Source: Halopenitus persicus (lineage in GTDB: Archaea; Halobacteriota; Halobacteria; Halobacteriales; Haloferacaceae). From it: a stretch of 64,000 nt of DNA. The position numbers and the translations under genes were made by a program. Below are positions 53,287 through 63,815 of this stretch, piece by piece (the first letter of the stretch is position 1; each line of letters starts with the position of its first letter). The notes below the pieces were generated by a model. That model saw nothing but the letters and a program-made list of their open reading frames with translations. It did no database searches and was not told the origin of the DNA. The stretch covers positions 62,001 through 126,000 of the forward strand of contig NZ_AP017559.1 in NCBI RefSeq assembly GCF_002355635.1, in the 5' to 3' direction.

Positions 53287-53952
53287 CTACCCTGTGGTAA
53301 TTGCGATCTCTTGTTTTATTGCCTGTTCGGAGGTGTCTCCAATTATACGGGAGTCAGTAACTCCATCTTTGAAAAATATGACTGTTGGTGCAACACCGAC
53401 ACCATATTGTTCTTTCAATGTCTCTGCCCAATTTGGCCCATAGACTGCTCCGAATCCGATATCATCAGGAATATGTTCATTTTGACATATGTTCTCCAGT
53501 CGGTCACGGACCTGTTCACAAGGCTGACAATCGTCCTTCCAAAAGTACACAATCGAGGTAGAATACTGACTGGTGAACGACTCAAGGTCCGAGCCACGTA
53601 ATGGTATAAATCCTTCCGGAAGACCAGATGTCTCGGGAGGATTGTCGAGGACTTCCAATGATAGTGCCCCCACAATTGCTTCTTCAAAAGAAACTGCATC
53701 GACCAACTTCTGGATTAACATCGTATCAATCAGATTCTGGTCGGTGATCTCTTCGGATGATAGGTTGGTTGAGTCAAGAAATTGGTTGTGAAGCTCTTCG
53801 TATTCTGCGGATTCTACATCTGGAAACGACTTTCGCTGTCGTCTTCGTTTATTTTTGAACGTATCTGTTAAACTCAACTGACCATCCTGCGTCTCCTTGA
53901 GGATCCCCGTTGAACAAAATCGTTCTATGAGATCGTCGTATTCGGACTCCAT
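53287..53952 (-). CDS. thioredoxin-domain protein
   Basis: A 221-residue protein. The C-terminal ~100 residues are a thioredoxin fold with the active site WKDDCQPCEQVRDRL (CxxC) and a cis-proline region GVAPTVIFFKDG. The N-terminal ~115 residues are helical and acidic with no known domain. It has no signal peptide, so it probably works in cytoplasmic thiol exchange. It is a single gene flanked by IS debris on one side and an empty stretch on the other. Confidence 0.82.
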   Translation of the reverse strand: MESEYDDLIERFCSTGILKETQDGQLSLTDTFKNKRRRQRKSFPDVESAEYEELHNQFLDSTNLSSEEITDQNLIDTMLIQKLVDAVSFEEAIVGALSLEVLDNPPETSGLPEGFIPLRGSDLESFTSQYSTSIVYFWKDDCQPCEQVRDRLENICQNEHIPDDIGFGAVYGPNWAETLKEQYGVGVAPTVIFFKDGVTDSRIIGDTSEQAIKQEIAITTG

Positions 53953-54460
53953 CCTACTAGTTGTTGAAGTTGTGCATTAATAAAGTAACGCCTCTTATGT
54001 CCAGATATTGTCTGGATCAGCTGAGTGAAGCAGACAGTGAACGCTTGCAACTACATTTCTGCTGTGTTCGGACCGGTATGTCTGAAGTAGTTAGCAATGG
54101 CTTAGGTTCTTGTTGCCCTGCGGGCTGTTGATCAACTTTTCGAATTCAGTTGTAAACAGTGGGTTAACACAGATTGACAACCCAGGTTAGAGAGGACTGC
54201 GACAGTATTCGACAGCGATATTCCCGCCAAGTGGAGTTGGATACCAGCTTCATCGTAGACTCGGGTGTCGACTCTCGCTTCACAAAACTCATAGTAGTAT
54301 CCAGAAGTGTTTACTCACATCCCTCGGAGCGATCGCGGACATCGTTAAATATCACTTGATTCGATCCGTTGTTGCCAGAAAGACTTCCCGATTTTACTTT
54401 GGACAGCGTCGATTTCGAACATTTACCCGTCCATCATATATAAATATATTCTGAATTCTA
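53953..54460. other. intergenic, nothing recognised
   Basis: No gene, repeat or IS end that I can support. The last ~60 bp before the mutase stop are AT-rich. Confidence 0.4.
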
Positions 54461-56143
54461 TTAAATTGTATTCTTAGGATGGTATTCTCCAAATTCATTA
54501 CGGAAAACATTACAAATTTCGCCGACGGTAGCGTATTTCTTCACCGCGTCGATAATGTAAGGAAGCAGGTTCTCCTCACCTTGGGCAGCCTCCCGCAAGG
54601 CTTCGAGCGTTGTGTCGACGGCCTCGTCGTCTCGTTTCTTCCGCATCGACTCGAGTCGATCGATCTGACGCTGCTGATCACGCTCGGTAACCTCTTGAAC
54701 GTCCATCTTGGGCTCTTCGTCGACTTCGAACTTATTCACTCCGACAATGATCCGCTCACCCGTCTCGATCTCCCTCTGGCGATCGAAGGCAGTATCCTGG
54801 ATTTGTCTCTGAACCCACTGTTGCTCGACAGCGGAAAGCATTCCACCGCGCTCGTCGACGTCCTCAAGGATAGCGTAGGCTTCCTGCTCGACTTCGTCAG
54901 TGAGGCTCTCGACATAGTAACTGCCGGCCAGCGGGTCGATAGTGTCGGCGGCGCCGGACTCGTGGGCGAGGATCTGTTGGGTACGCAGGGCGGTCTGGAC
55001 AGACTCCTCGCTCGGCAGGGAGAGCGCCTCGTCTTTTCCGTTGGTGTGCAGCGACTGGGTCCCGCCGAGCACCGCCGCCAGCGCCTGGTAGGCGACTCGA
55101 ACGACATTGTTCTCAATTTGCTGGGCAGTTAGCATCGACCCAGCGGTCTGGGTGTGGAATTTGAGTTGCTTTGATTTGGGGTTCTGGACATCGAAACGCT
55201 CCTCCATAATGTCGTGCCACATTCGCCGGGCCGCACGGAACTTGGCGACCTCTTCGAAGATGTTGTTGTGGCTGTTGAAAAAAAAGGATAGCTGGGGAGC
55301 AAATTCGTCGACGTTCAACCCCGCATCCAAGGCGGATTCGACGTACTCGATACCGTTACCCAACGTGAAGGCCAGTTCCTGGGCAGCCGTTGATCCGGCC
55401 TCGCGGATATGGTAGCCTGAGATGGAGATCGTGTTGAACCTCGGCGTCTCCTCAGCGCAGAATTCAAAGATGTCAGTGATAATCCGCATCGAGGGTTCAG
55501 GCGGGTAGATGTAGGTGTTGCGGGCGATGTACTCCTTGAGGAGGTCGTTCTGGATTGTCCCCCGAAGTTCGGTGCGATCGACGCCCTGCTGGTCACCTAC
55601 TGCGATGTACATCGCTAGCAGTACAGAGGCGGGCGCGTTGATCGTCATTGAGGTTGAAACCTCGTCCAGCGGAATGTCGTCAAAGACTACCTCCATATCT
55701 GCGAGTGAATCGATTGCGACGCCGGCTTTCCCAATCTCGCCGGCAGACATCGCGTCGTTGGAGTCGTAGCCCATTTGCGTAGGCAAGTCGAACGCCATCG
55801 ATAGTCCCGTCTGGCCCTGGTCGAGCAGGTAGTGGTAGCGCTCGTTGGTATCCTCCGGCGTCGAGAAGCCGGCGTACTGACGCATCGTCCAGAGTCGTCC
55901 CCGATAGCCTGTCGAGTAGACCCCACGTGTGTACGGTGATTCTCCCGGATAGCCGAGATCTTCCTTGTAGTCCTGATCGGCGACGTCAGCGGGCGTGTAG
56001 AGTCGATCAACCTCTTGGCCACCCGTGTCCGCTGTGAATCTATCTTTCCGTTCGCCGAAGCGGTCGACAAGGGGTTCGACCGATTCATCGTGCCACTCTT
56101 CGTATCCAGAACGGATCTCTTCGAGTTCGTCGGGATCGAACAT
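54461..56143 (-). CDS. mcmA: methylmalonyl-CoA mutase, large (catalytic) subunit
   Basis: Adenosylcobalamin-dependent mutase interconverting methylmalonyl-CoA and succinyl-CoA. It is ~560 residues, the usual archaeal size without the B12-binding domain, which is a separate small subunit and is not in this window. RQYAGFST keeps the tyrosine and [11 protein letters not shown] the arginine that grip the methylmalonyl carboxylate; isobutyryl- and hydroxyisobutyryl-CoA mutases differ there, so methylmalonyl-CoA is the likely substrate. Start at ATG 56143 ([17 protein letters not shown]), as in relatives. GC is higher than its neighbours. Confidence 0.92.
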   Translation of the reverse strand: MFDPDELEEIRSGYEEWHDESVEPLVDRFGERKDRFTADTGGQEVDRLYTPADVADQDYKEDLGYPGESPYTRGVYSTGYRGRLWTMRQYAGFSTPEDTNERYHYLLDQGQTGLSMAFDLPTQMGYDSNDAMSAGEIGKAGVAIDSLADMEVVFDDIPLDEVSTSMTINAPASVLLAMYIAVGDQQGVDRTELRGTIQNDLLKEYIARNTYIYPPEPSMRIITDIFEFCAEETPRFNTISISGYHIREAGSTAAQELAFTLGNGIEYVESALDAGLNVDEFAPQLSFFFNSHNNIFEEVAKFRAARRMWHDIMEERFDVQNPKSKQLKFHTQTAGSMLTAQQIENNVVRVAYQALAAVLGGTQSLHTNGKDEALSLPSEESVQTALRTQQILAHESGAADTIDPLAGSYYVESLTDEVEQEAYAILEDVDERGGMLSAVEQQWVQRQIQDTAFDRQREIETGERIIVGVNKFEVDEEPKMDVQEVTERDQQRQIDRLESMRKKRDDEAVDTTLEALREAAQGEENLLPYIIDAVKKYATVGEICNVFRNEFGEYHPKNTI

Positions 56144-56725
56144 AAATGGGGCCAAAGCAGTGAGTGGACTTGAATCTTGGTAAGCCATCAAGAGTCGTAT
56201 TGAGTTTCTTGACTTCACACCTAGATGAACACTCCGTCAATCCGGTGTATTAAACGTCGATGAGGTTTGGGCTGTTGAGTGTCCACGCCAAGAGATTCTG
56301 ACCGCTTTCACGGAAGGACCGCTTGAGTATCGTTTTATGAGTGAACTCGCGTACGCGCGAATAGTTCAATATCTGATACGAACTCTTCGGAACAGTAGAG
56401 CATATCGAAGAGAAAGGTGTCCGCCAAGGCACCTCGCGCGATGAGTTCGTCACGGTGTCGTCGATGATGACAACACCGTCATTGCTTCACCTCGTGTCAC
56501 GGTCTGTTGGAGCAGCGCGAGTTGTTCTATGTTGAACTGATCTTCACCCTAGTCGGCTCAGTAAGAAGCTTGTTTAGGGCACTCTGACAAACCGATGTAA
56601 GGAGACTTGATAGCCAATTAAATCAAAGGAATTGAAGCGGGAAATTGGTGGTACTTGATGCCGAAGATTTCCCGCTTTACGAGCAAAGCGTGTCGTTAGC
56701 TAAAAGTGCTGTTGGTGGTCGAAGA
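56144..56725. other. intergenic with possible transposase scrap
   Basis: On the minus strand around 56440-56490 one reads NDGVVIIDDTVTN, which resembles the first catalytic aspartate region of IS4-like transposases. Nearby frames (ALADTFLFDMLYCSEEFVSD) are broken. No intact gene. Confidence 0.3.
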
Positions 56726-57023
56726 GGGTGTCAACCTTAGAGTACGGTAATTTTACCGTAAGACGCTCAAGACACCGATCCACACCGCCAGATGGGTATA
56801 CGGCGGTCACAATTTCCGATGAAACAGCCGCCAAGCTTGCAGAACTCGTGGTGACTCACGATCTTGGGAGTGTGGCTGAAGCGATCGACTTTGCAGCTGA
56901 TGCTGCTCGTGATTCGGAGACACTCTCAGAAGCCGAGTTAGCTCGTCCTCTCCACCGAAAACTCGCAGATTGAAGCTAGTAACAGTAACTATACCGTAAT
57001 CGTCCCAGCTAGGGTTGACACCC
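56726..57023. mobile_element. 298-bp MITE-like element carrying a small ORF
   Basis: Ends GGGTGTCAACC (56726-56736) / GGTTGACACCC (57013-57023), with further similarity inward (ACGGTAA...). An end of the same type stands alone at 63737-63754. The ends resemble those of the IS6-like elements (GTCAAGGTTAGAG), which may mobilise it. Confidence 0.5.
56728..56973 (+). CDS. small antitoxin-like protein
   Basis: An 81-residue frame. From residue ~24 (GYTAVTISDETAAKLAELVV, then SVAEAIDFAADAARDSETLS) it resembles short haloarchaeal RHH-type or antitoxin-like proteins. The first ~22 residues come from the inverted repeat and are basic, so a later start or a truncated gene is likely. No partner toxin follows. 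Confidence 0.45.
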   Translation: MSTLEYGNFTVRRSRHRSTPPDGYTAVTISDETAAKLAELVVTHDLGSVAEAIDFAADAARDSETLSEAELARPLHRKLAD

Positions 57024-57077
57024 TTACGTGGATCAGGCAAAAAATTTATAACTCCTGGTGGTACAATATGTTATACT

Positions 57078-57575
57078 ATGCCAAACAAACCACTTTCTGA
57101 CTTGAAGGCTCAGATTGGCGATAGCTACAAGACCGTTAAAAACCTACGAATCGAGCCTGGAAAGGTTTCTGAATTCGCCTCCGCAATTCAAGACGATAAT
57201 CCGATATTCCATTCCAGGGAGGCTGCTAATAAAAACGGATACGAGAATATTCCTGCACCGCTGACATTTACGAGAACTTCGTACTTCCCCCGCTACAGGC
57301 CCGAAGGTATAGACGAAGACTTAGGTTTTGACCTCGATCTAAATTATGACAATGTTCTCCATGGAGAACAAGAGTACGAATACGAACGCCCGGTTGTCGT
57401 TGGTGATACACTCACTGGAACCACAACATTGGTTGATGTCTATCAAAAAGAGGGAGTTCGTGCCGGAACAATGACCTTCTGTATTTACGAAACTGAGTAC
57501 TATGACGAAGATGATAAATTAGTCGTTACTGAACGGATCTCTCGTATCGAAATCGAGGATGGAGACGCTAAATAA
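57078..57575 (+). CDS. HadA-like (MaoC/FAS1-type) dehydratase subunit
   Basis: A 165-residue hot-dog-fold protein of the N-terminal MaoC dehydratase type (HSREAANKNGYENIPAPLTF, YFPRYRPEGIDEDLG, VLHGEQEYEYERPVVVGDTL). It lacks the hydratase Asp/His motif, as expected for the non-catalytic partner in HadAB-type heterodimers. Start at ATG 57078 (MPNKPLSDLKAQ), just after TATA-like ATGTTATAC. It overlaps its partner by one base, so the two are co-translated. Hydrates enoyl-CoA together with the next gene product. Confidence 0.83.
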   Translation: MPNKPLSDLKAQIGDSYKTVKNLRIEPGKVSEFASAIQDDNPIFHSREAANKNGYENIPAPLTFTRTSYFPRYRPEGIDEDLGFDLDLNYDNVLHGEQEYEYERPVVVGDTLTGTTTLVDVYQKEGVRAGTMTFCIYETEYYDEDDKLVVTERISRIEIEDGDAK

Positions 57576-58015
57576 TGCCTGATAGCAGAGAGTACTCACT
57601 TCGAATAGGTGACGTCGAGGTTGGCGACGAAGGATCAGAATTCATTGTGGAAAACCTCAATCGGGTCGATTTCGTCAAGTACGGAGGTGCGAGTGGTGAT
57701 TTCCACCGGATTCACTTCGATGAACCTTACGCCAAAGACGCAGGATACGAGAGCGTCTTCGGATATGGAATGTTAACTGCTGGATACATATCTAAATTGA
57801 TAACTGACTGGTTCGGACTTGCCCATATCCGTAAATTCTCAGTCCGGTTCGAAAACCGAACCTGGCCTGGGGATACAATCAGGGTCGCAGGCACGATCGT
57901 CGAAAAGTTGGAGCGGGATAATGAGATCGAAGTATTAGCAATGGTCGAAGCTATCAATCAAGACAATGTGATGGTTGCGACAAGCAGAGTTACGGCAGTT
58001 TTCACACGTCAATAA
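57575..58015 (+). CDS. HadB-like (MaoC) enoyl-CoA hydratase subunit
   Basis: A 146-residue hot-dog protein with the (R)-hydratase catalytic motif ASGDFHRIHFDEPYA (Asp and His) and FGYGMLTAGYISKLI. It forms the catalytic half of a heterodimer with the preceding product. The pair would hydrate a 2-enoyl-CoA formed by the acyl-CoA dehydrogenase encoded further right. Related pairs act in unusual fatty-acid, steroid side-chain and branched acid breakdown. Confidence 0.87.
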   Translation: MPDSREYSLRIGDVEVGDEGSEFIVENLNRVDFVKYGGASGDFHRIHFDEPYAKDAGYESVFGYGMLTAGYISKLITDWFGLAHIRKFSVRFENRTWPGDTIRVAGTIVEKLERDNEIEVLAMVEAINQDNVMVATSRVTAVFTRQ

Positions 58016-58109
58016 AACTTCTCTGTTGAATAGCGATCTAATCATCCGGCCTCACGAGTTTGGAAGAAGAGAGCCGGGGACATCTAGCTTGGTATAGAGT
58101 TAGATATGT

Positions 58110-59840
58110 TCGGCTCTGTTGAAATCCTCAGAGACTTATATGTTCGTCCTGTAATTCTATGAGATGAACCCTCCCGAAGTCGCAGATCCTCTGGTTTACT
58201 GAGAAGGCAATCCATCTGGCACGCCGGGCCGTCTCTCGATACTGCTTGATGTTCTCTAAACACCGCTATACGCTCCCACAGCTCGTTGTTCTGCTGTGTC
58301 TCAAAGTTTGGAAGAACATAACCTATCGTGGTTTGTTTGACGAACTGATCGAGATACCCCGCATTGCGCCCTCGGATTAGCTGAACTGCTACGCCATCAA
58401 CGCTCTGAAAGGCGTTCAACCGGCTTGATAAGGCTGTATGGCGTTTAATATTGACTCTCTCAACGATGTTACTTCCGACGAGCGGAATCGCTGGTGTCGA
58501 TTCGTCAGGGTTCGATCGCAGTCACGCCTCGAAACACTATATGAACGGGCTGAACTTACGATTCAGCAGCTCAAAGTGACACTGCTGGTCGACACCAGTG
58601 TGAACGCGATACTCGACTCCACGTGACGACAACACGAAAACACGATAGCCAGATTGCTGCGTCGTTGATCAAACTGCTTTGTTGAATCCGATGATGGCGT
58701 CGGGATCACTGTTTGAGAGCCTGTTCGAGGTTGTAGACTGCGGCGGTCAGCACGAGCTCGCGGAATTCGCGGTACCACGCGCAAGGGTGGACAGCGGAAG
58801 TCGAACCGACGCTGGATGGCCGAGACTGCCTTTTCGGCCATCCAGCGCTGGTCGTATAATTCGCTGTCCAACCGTGCGTTGTGTGCGTGATCGTAAACAG
58901 CGAACAGCCGGTGACGCGGCAAGGGCCGGCCGCCCTCTGAACGGAGGGCGTCCCGGAGAGATTGGTCGTTATATCCCTTGTCGCCGGCTATACTCTCGAT
59001 CTTCGCGGTGTTACAAAGGGCGACTCGACGGCCAGTTTGCGTGTCGTGGGGCCAGTGTGCCGAGCAGTGAAGATCGAGAATGGCACACGAGTCTGTATCG
59101 ACGAGCGTTGTCGTTTTGAGCGTGCGTATGTGGCGATCCGAGCGGTGTTGGTAGTGTTTCGATGCTGTTTCGCGGTCGAAGAATGTGGCATCGATGGCAC
59201 TGTTGGAACCCGGATCGCAGATGGTCGGGGATTCACGAAGGAAGCCACGCCACACGGACATAGGCACCCTCTCAAACGACCGGTACAGCGTTGAGGGTGC
59301 AGGAAATGCCGTTCGAGCGAGCTGTAAAAGCCCACGAACGCGATAATCTCGCTCGCCCAATCCACGATCTCTCGATACGTCGCATCCATGTGAACCCGCA
59401 AAAAGTGGAGCGTTATATGCTTCCAGCCGGGAAATCCGTTGCTAGTCGGATCACTCACCGCCGTTTGACTGGCGGCACAGCGCTTTTGAGCCGGCGAAAC
59501 GGCTTGCTTAACGAAGCGGAAGAGTAGTTTGGTCACATTCGGCTCTTCCGCTTCGCTTCCACCTTCAGAGCGACGCTATCCCGTCGCTTTCTGCGGATTC
59601 AACAGAGCAGATCAAACGCAATCCCGAGAGAATTGATATTCTGCTTGGTGACAAAGGATACGACGACCAGAAAATTAGACGACTTGCCCGTCAACACGAG
59701 GTTCGCCCACTGATCAAGCACCGTGAGTTCACATCCCTTCACAAGGTATGGAACGCACGCTTAGACGCTGGTATCTACGGGCAACGGAGTCAATTAGAGA
59801 CGGTCAACTCAACGCTCAAGCGGAAGTACGGTGCTTGACT
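58110..59840 (+). pseudogene. IS5-family (type A) element remnant, split by another IS
   Basis: The left end GGCTCTGTTGAAATCCT (about 58112) is followed by a decayed transposase on the plus strand (58163 onward: MNPPEVADPLVY, stop...). It breaks at 58674 after ...DSQIAASLIK and resumes at 59610 with RNPERIDILLGDKGYDD...YGQRSQLETVNSTLKRKYGA. Both halves match the type A transposase at 8112-8931. Many stops and frame changes. Confidence 0.75.
58675..59609 (-). mobile_element. IS5-family (type B) element, nested, with decayed transposase
   Basis: Ends TGCTTTGTTGAATCC / GGATTCAACAGAGCA, with target GATCAAAC duplicated at 58667-58674 and 59610-59617. Its minus-strand transposase keeps SAIDATFFDRETASKHYQHR, SIAGDKGYNDQSLRDALRSE and YDQRWMAEKAVSAIQRRF. 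It is shifted near 59320 and again after RRF, so it is non-functional. Confidence 0.85.
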
Positions 59841-60481
59841 TTATTAATGTAGTTAAACGCGCGTGCGCGAGAATCGTTCCAAGAGCGCTGCTGCAGCACA
59901 GAAGTTCAGGTGGTTAGCATCAGGTGCTAGTGCCGACTGGCACCTACAGCGTGCCGTAACTCGTGGTCTCGAAAACCACGGTCCTGATTAGTGTCCTACA
60001 CATAACATATGTACAGAGAATTAGACGGTCATTGCTGGAAGGCCGAGACAGCCTTTTCGACCATCAAGCGTTGATCGGCCCGCTGTCCACTTGTTAACTC
60101 TCGGTATCGAGCATTAATTCGATTTTACCGAACATCTGTATTCGCAGTATGTAGAATAGCAGTCTGTTATTCAGATCAAATCATTACAATAGTATGTATG
60201 TAATTAAGACTCTATTCGGATGGTGGATTATGATTAAATTACGAGAATACAATTGTAATAGTTCAAGTCACGAATAAACTTGATTGGTATTCTAATGACA
60301 TTCGACATATATATAATATGTGATGTAAACTTAATTATTCATATAATAGGCTAAAATTATTATTCTAAATTCGGGATTTCCGATTTATTTTATTGAATAT
60401 TATTGTGTACTATTAATGAGATCATTTATCCTCCTCCCTTCATTTGATACCATATATAACCATTTCACCTTCATCTATCAA
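59841..60481. other. IS5 scrap and AT-rich stretch
   Basis: At 60034-60100 the minus strand reads QRADQRLMVEKAVSAFQQ, a scrap of a type B IS5 transposase. From 60100 to 60480 the DNA is very AT-rich with no gene, repeat array or hairpin that I can support. Confidence 0.5.
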
Positions 60482-61020
60482 GAGCGTCAAGGTTAGAGGA
60501 TCGCATTGTGGAACGCGGCGAAGTCTTTGATCCAGCGGTCCACTAATTTCCAGGAGCTATGGTGGGGGAACCGGTGGTAGAAGATCCTGGTTCGGTATTT
60601 GAGAAGGCCGAACCAGGCTTCGACGAGGAACCGTTTCCCCCACGTTTCACGGCGTGATTCGCAGAGATCGAGCTCATCAAGCGCCCAGTTGTACCAGGGT
60701 TCGATCCACGAGAACGACAGGATCACCGCGGCACCGCTTCAGCACTGGCCTGACGAATAGTAGTGCGTCGAGATCGTCCGGGAGAAACCTCGATGTGGAC
60801 GACTTCGAAAGTCTCCACATCGACTGTTGCCCAGACATAGACCTCGGTATCTTCGACCTTCAGCTTGGTCTCGTCAATCGCTATCGTCGAGTGGTAGTCG
60901 GGCTCCGGCTCAAACAGGTGCGCCAGTCGATGATACCACTGGCGCACAGCTTCGTATGACCGCTCGATGACTCTCTCTACGCGGCGATATGAGAGGCCAG
61001 TATGATAGAGAAATGCTGCT
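60482..61020 (-). pseudogene. IS6-like transposase, frameshifted
   Basis: The terminal repeat GAGCGTCAAGGTTAGAG (60482-60498) overlaps the 3' end. The minus strand holds HRLAHLFEPEPDYHSTIAID, ETKLKVEDTEVYVWATVDVE in one frame and LDELDLCESRRETWGKRFLV, EAWFGLLKYRTRIFYHRFPH in another. At least one indel near 60730 separates them. This is the DDE core of a haloarchaeal IS6-like family. Confidence 0.75.
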
Positions 61021-61320
61021 TCGACACGCTGATCGGTCGGCGTATCCTCACGACGTTTTTGTACATACTATCCTCTCGTACCGACTGGTCGTACCGTTCA
61101 TCGATAAGTCGTATGAGGCGATCAGACAATGTTTCCATCGGCTATACCATTTGTTCGAGCCCAACTTCCGGGATCGATGAGCACTCTGTTTGAGCAGAAA
61201 TCAAATGTGAGATATTCGATGTTGTTCTAGGCCTCCCCCGGCCGATCAAGTCTCGTTTCGGTACTGCTTTTTGACAGTGGTTCTTGAACGATGGCCCGGT
61301 CAGCCCTCACATAATTATTA
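61020..61320 (+). pseudogene. IS6-like transposase remnant, opposite strand
   Basis: The plus strand reads FVHTILSYRLVVPFIDKSYE, AIRQCFHRLYHLFEPNFRDR, then a decayed stretch that parallels 42820-42960. It meets the minus-strand copy head to head. Confidence 0.5.
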
Positions 61321-61878
61321 ATGCAACTGTTGAATGAATTCACTGAGATGTTTTTCGATCCACGAACCCACAAAATTCAGCTGTTCAGTCAACTTTGTCA
61401 AGATGTTATTGAGGTGGGGGCGGCCGAGATCCGATCATCAACGATCAGTGTCGATGATTTCCAATTGAGACTTTTTCAACCCAACTCAATTGGATTCAAA
61501 TACGATGAGTCGACCGGGAGACAGATGAGGTCAATACCAGCGATTCCGCGTACCAGAGACGCAAATCGTCCACCAATCGTAGCAGGCTTCGAGTGGAGTT
61601 CGACATCGAACTCAGTATTGATGAGGTGCTGTATCTTCTGTTTCTTCTAGGATTTACCCGTCACCCATCGCTATAAACTCGTATGCCGTTCTTGACGTCC
61701 ACTGTTTAATACACTGCCTACACGAAAGGTGGGCTGGTCGTGGAGTTACCTTTGCTACTTCGAGTAATTGAGGCTGCGATAGTCTTCTAGAGTGTCAGAT
61801 TCTGATAAAAAACACCGTATCCTATGGAATACTTCTGGATAGTAAATATTATGATGGTGAAGTTTCGATTTATAATCG
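61321..61878. other. intergenic, nothing convincing
   Basis: A 109-residue frame at 61321-61650 has no recognisable family and poor haloarchaeal composition. AT-rich DNA precedes the ETF operon, including a TATA-like ATTTATAATC just before the start. Confidence 0.4.
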
Positions 61879-62670
61879 ATGAAAGCGCTTGTAGCAGTCA
61901 AAGAAGTGATGCTTGTCGAAGATGAGTTCGAAATTGAGGGTGTCGAAATCGCGGAACAGCATCTTAGTGCGGATCTCAACGAGTGGGACGGCTACGCGAT
62001 CGAGGAGGCCGTCGAGCTGCAGGAAGATGGTATTGTGGATGAAGTCGTTACGGTTACTATTGGTCCCGAAGAGTGTGAACAGACTATCCGTCAAGCTCTC
62101 GCAAAGGGTGCCGATCGCTCCATTCGGATTTGGGACGACACTCTCGAGGGGGCAGACTTGATAGACGTTGACGCTAAGACAGAGATTCTCAGCGCCGTTA
62201 TTGAGGAGGAAAACCCCGATCTCGTTTTAACCGGTGTTCAGGCCGGCGATGACAGTTTTGCCGCGACCGGTGTTTCCGTCGCAGAGAACCTTGGATTCCA
62301 GTGGGGAGCCGTTGTTAACCACCTTGAGCACGACTTTGAAGATGGTCTCGCCTCTGTCCACCGTGAACTTGAGGGTGGAATTGAGGAGCTGACCGACCTC
62401 GAGTTACCCGCAGTACTGACAATCCAGACGGGGATCAACGAGCCGCGCTACGCCAGCCTACGCGGTATTCGCCAGGCACAGCGCAAGGAACTCGATGTCA
62501 AGACCCTCTCCGACATTGGCGTCGACGAGAGCAGGATCGCAACCGAATTCGAGCTAACCGATATGTATGAACCCGAAAGCAAGAGCGACACGACCATCTG
62601 GGAGGGGAACGCTGGTGAGACCTCCTCCAAACTGGGTGAACTGCTCCGCGACAAAGGAGTTGCACAATGA
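61879..62670 (+). CDS. etfB: electron transfer flavoprotein beta subunit
   Basis: A 263-residue EtfB. Landmarks are MKALVAVKEV, LNEWDGYAIEEAVELQE, LVLTGVQAGDDSFAATGVSV and the adenine-nucleotide-binding LPAVLTIQTGINEPRYASLR. With EtfA it takes electrons from acyl-CoA dehydrogenases and passes them to the quinone pool. It overlaps etfA by 4 bp (ATGA). Next to an acyl-CoA dehydrogenase gene it forms a complete dehydrogenation unit. Confidence 0.93.
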   Translation: MKALVAVKEVMLVEDEFEIEGVEIAEQHLSADLNEWDGYAIEEAVELQEDGIVDEVVTVTIGPEECEQTIRQALAKGADRSIRIWDDTLEGADLIDVDAKTEILSAVIEEENPDLVLTGVQAGDDSFAATGVSVAENLGFQWGAVVNHLEHDFEDGLASVHRELEGGIEELTDLELPAVLTIQTGINEPRYASLRGIRQAQRKELDVKTLSDIGVDESRIATEFELTDMYEPESKSDTTIWEGNAGETSSKLGELLRDKGVAQ

Positions 62671-63620
62671 CTGACGTCCTCGCAGTGACCGATCACCGAC
62701 GTGGCGACTTGCGCGACATCAGCTACGAACTTATCACCGCTGGTCGTGAACTCGCCGACGAGACGGGGGGAGACCTCCACCTTGTGATTATCAACGGCCC
62801 CGTTGACAGGTTCGCCCAGAAGTGTAACCGCGTCGGCGTGGACACGATCCACACTGTTTCTTACGGAGAAGAGTTCAATCACGATATCTACACACAGGTG
62901 ATCACGCAACTTTACCATAACCTTGCACCCAAGTACATACTGACGCCTAACAGCGTCAACGGGCTCGACTACGCTCCCGCGATCGCCAACAGACTTGATC
63001 TGCCAATAGTCACGGATACGATCGACCTCGAGACTGACGGCAAGTCGCTCGTCGCAACCCGAGAAATGTACGGCGGCAAGGTTGAAACAACCAACCAATA
63101 CGAGGGCAATGTGGTTGTCACGATCCGAGGGGCCGAGTGGCCCGCTGCGGAAGTCACCGGAGACGCCAAAGTGAAGCCCTTTGACGCAGAGATCGACGAG
63201 GACGCCATCGGTTCAACAGTTACCGGATTTGAAGAGGCCGTCGGCGGTAACGTTGACATCAGCGAGGCCGACTTACTCGTTTCGATTGGCCGAGGGATCG
63301 AAGAAAAAGAAAACCTCGATCTTATCCGGAACCTCGCGGACACGCTCGACGCAACGCTATCCTCCTCGCGTCCGATCGTTGATAACGGCTGGCTACCCAA
63401 GAATCGACAAGTTGGCCAATCCGGTAAGGTCGTCACGCCTGAGGTATATATCGCAATCGGTATCTCCGGCGCAGTGCAGCACGTCGCCGGTATGAAAGGA
63501 TCAGATACAATTATCGCCATCAATACAGACCCTAATGCGCCGATTATGGATATCGCCGACTACGCAATCGTCGACGATCTCTTCGACGTCGTTCCTGAAC
63601 TTATCGAGGAGTTTCAGTAA
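62667..63620 (+). CDS. etfA: electron transfer flavoprotein alpha subunit
   Basis: A 317-residue EtfA. The C-terminal FAD domain is clear: VSIGRGIEEKENLDLIRNLA, SSSRPIVDNGWLPKNRQVGQ, SGKVVTPEVYIAIGISGAVQ, HVAGM and INTDPNAPIMDIADYAIVDD. The N-terminal domain pairs with EtfB. It is translationally coupled to etfB. The dehydrogenase gene follows after 195 bp, under its own probable promoter. Confidence 0.93.
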   Translation: MTDVLAVTDHRRGDLRDISYELITAGRELADETGGDLHLVIINGPVDRFAQKCNRVGVDTIHTVSYGEEFNHDIYTQVITQLYHNLAPKYILTPNSVNGLDYAPAIANRLDLPIVTDTIDLETDGKSLVATREMYGGKVETTNQYEGNVVVTIRGAEWPAAEVTGDAKVKPFDAEIDEDAIGSTVTGFEEAVGGNVDISEADLLVSIGRGIEEKENLDLIRNLADTLDATLSSSRPIVDNGWLPKNRQVGQSGKVVTPEVYIAIGISGAVQHVAGMKGSDTIIAINTDPNAPIMDIADYAIVDDLFDVVPELIEEFQ

Positions 63621-63736
63621 TCGCATCGTAAACGGAGACACAGAATTCAGCAAGTTTGGCAGCTAATTTACCTGAGACTACATTGGCGCGTATCCATCCG
63701 GTGGCATATACACTGTTTAGTCGTCCTCCGACGGAT

Positions 63737-63754
63737 TTACCGTACTCTAAGGTT
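63737..63754. repeat. solo end of the MITE-like element
   Basis: ACCGTACTCTAAGGTTGA followed by TACTC matches the inward-read left end of the 56726 element over about 20 bp. It lies ~60 bp upstream of the acyl-CoA dehydrogenase start, close to its TATA box (TTTAAATAC, about 63792-63800). Confidence 0.5.
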
Positions 63755-63815
63755 GATACTCTTCTCTTCAGAACGAGGGGAAAGATTTAAGTTTAAATAC
63801 TGAGATAACCACAAT

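Noticed and set aside
61321-61650. A 109-residue frame before the ETF operon
   Set aside because: No ribosome site or family features, and an AT-rich, non-acidic composition unlike its coding neighbours.
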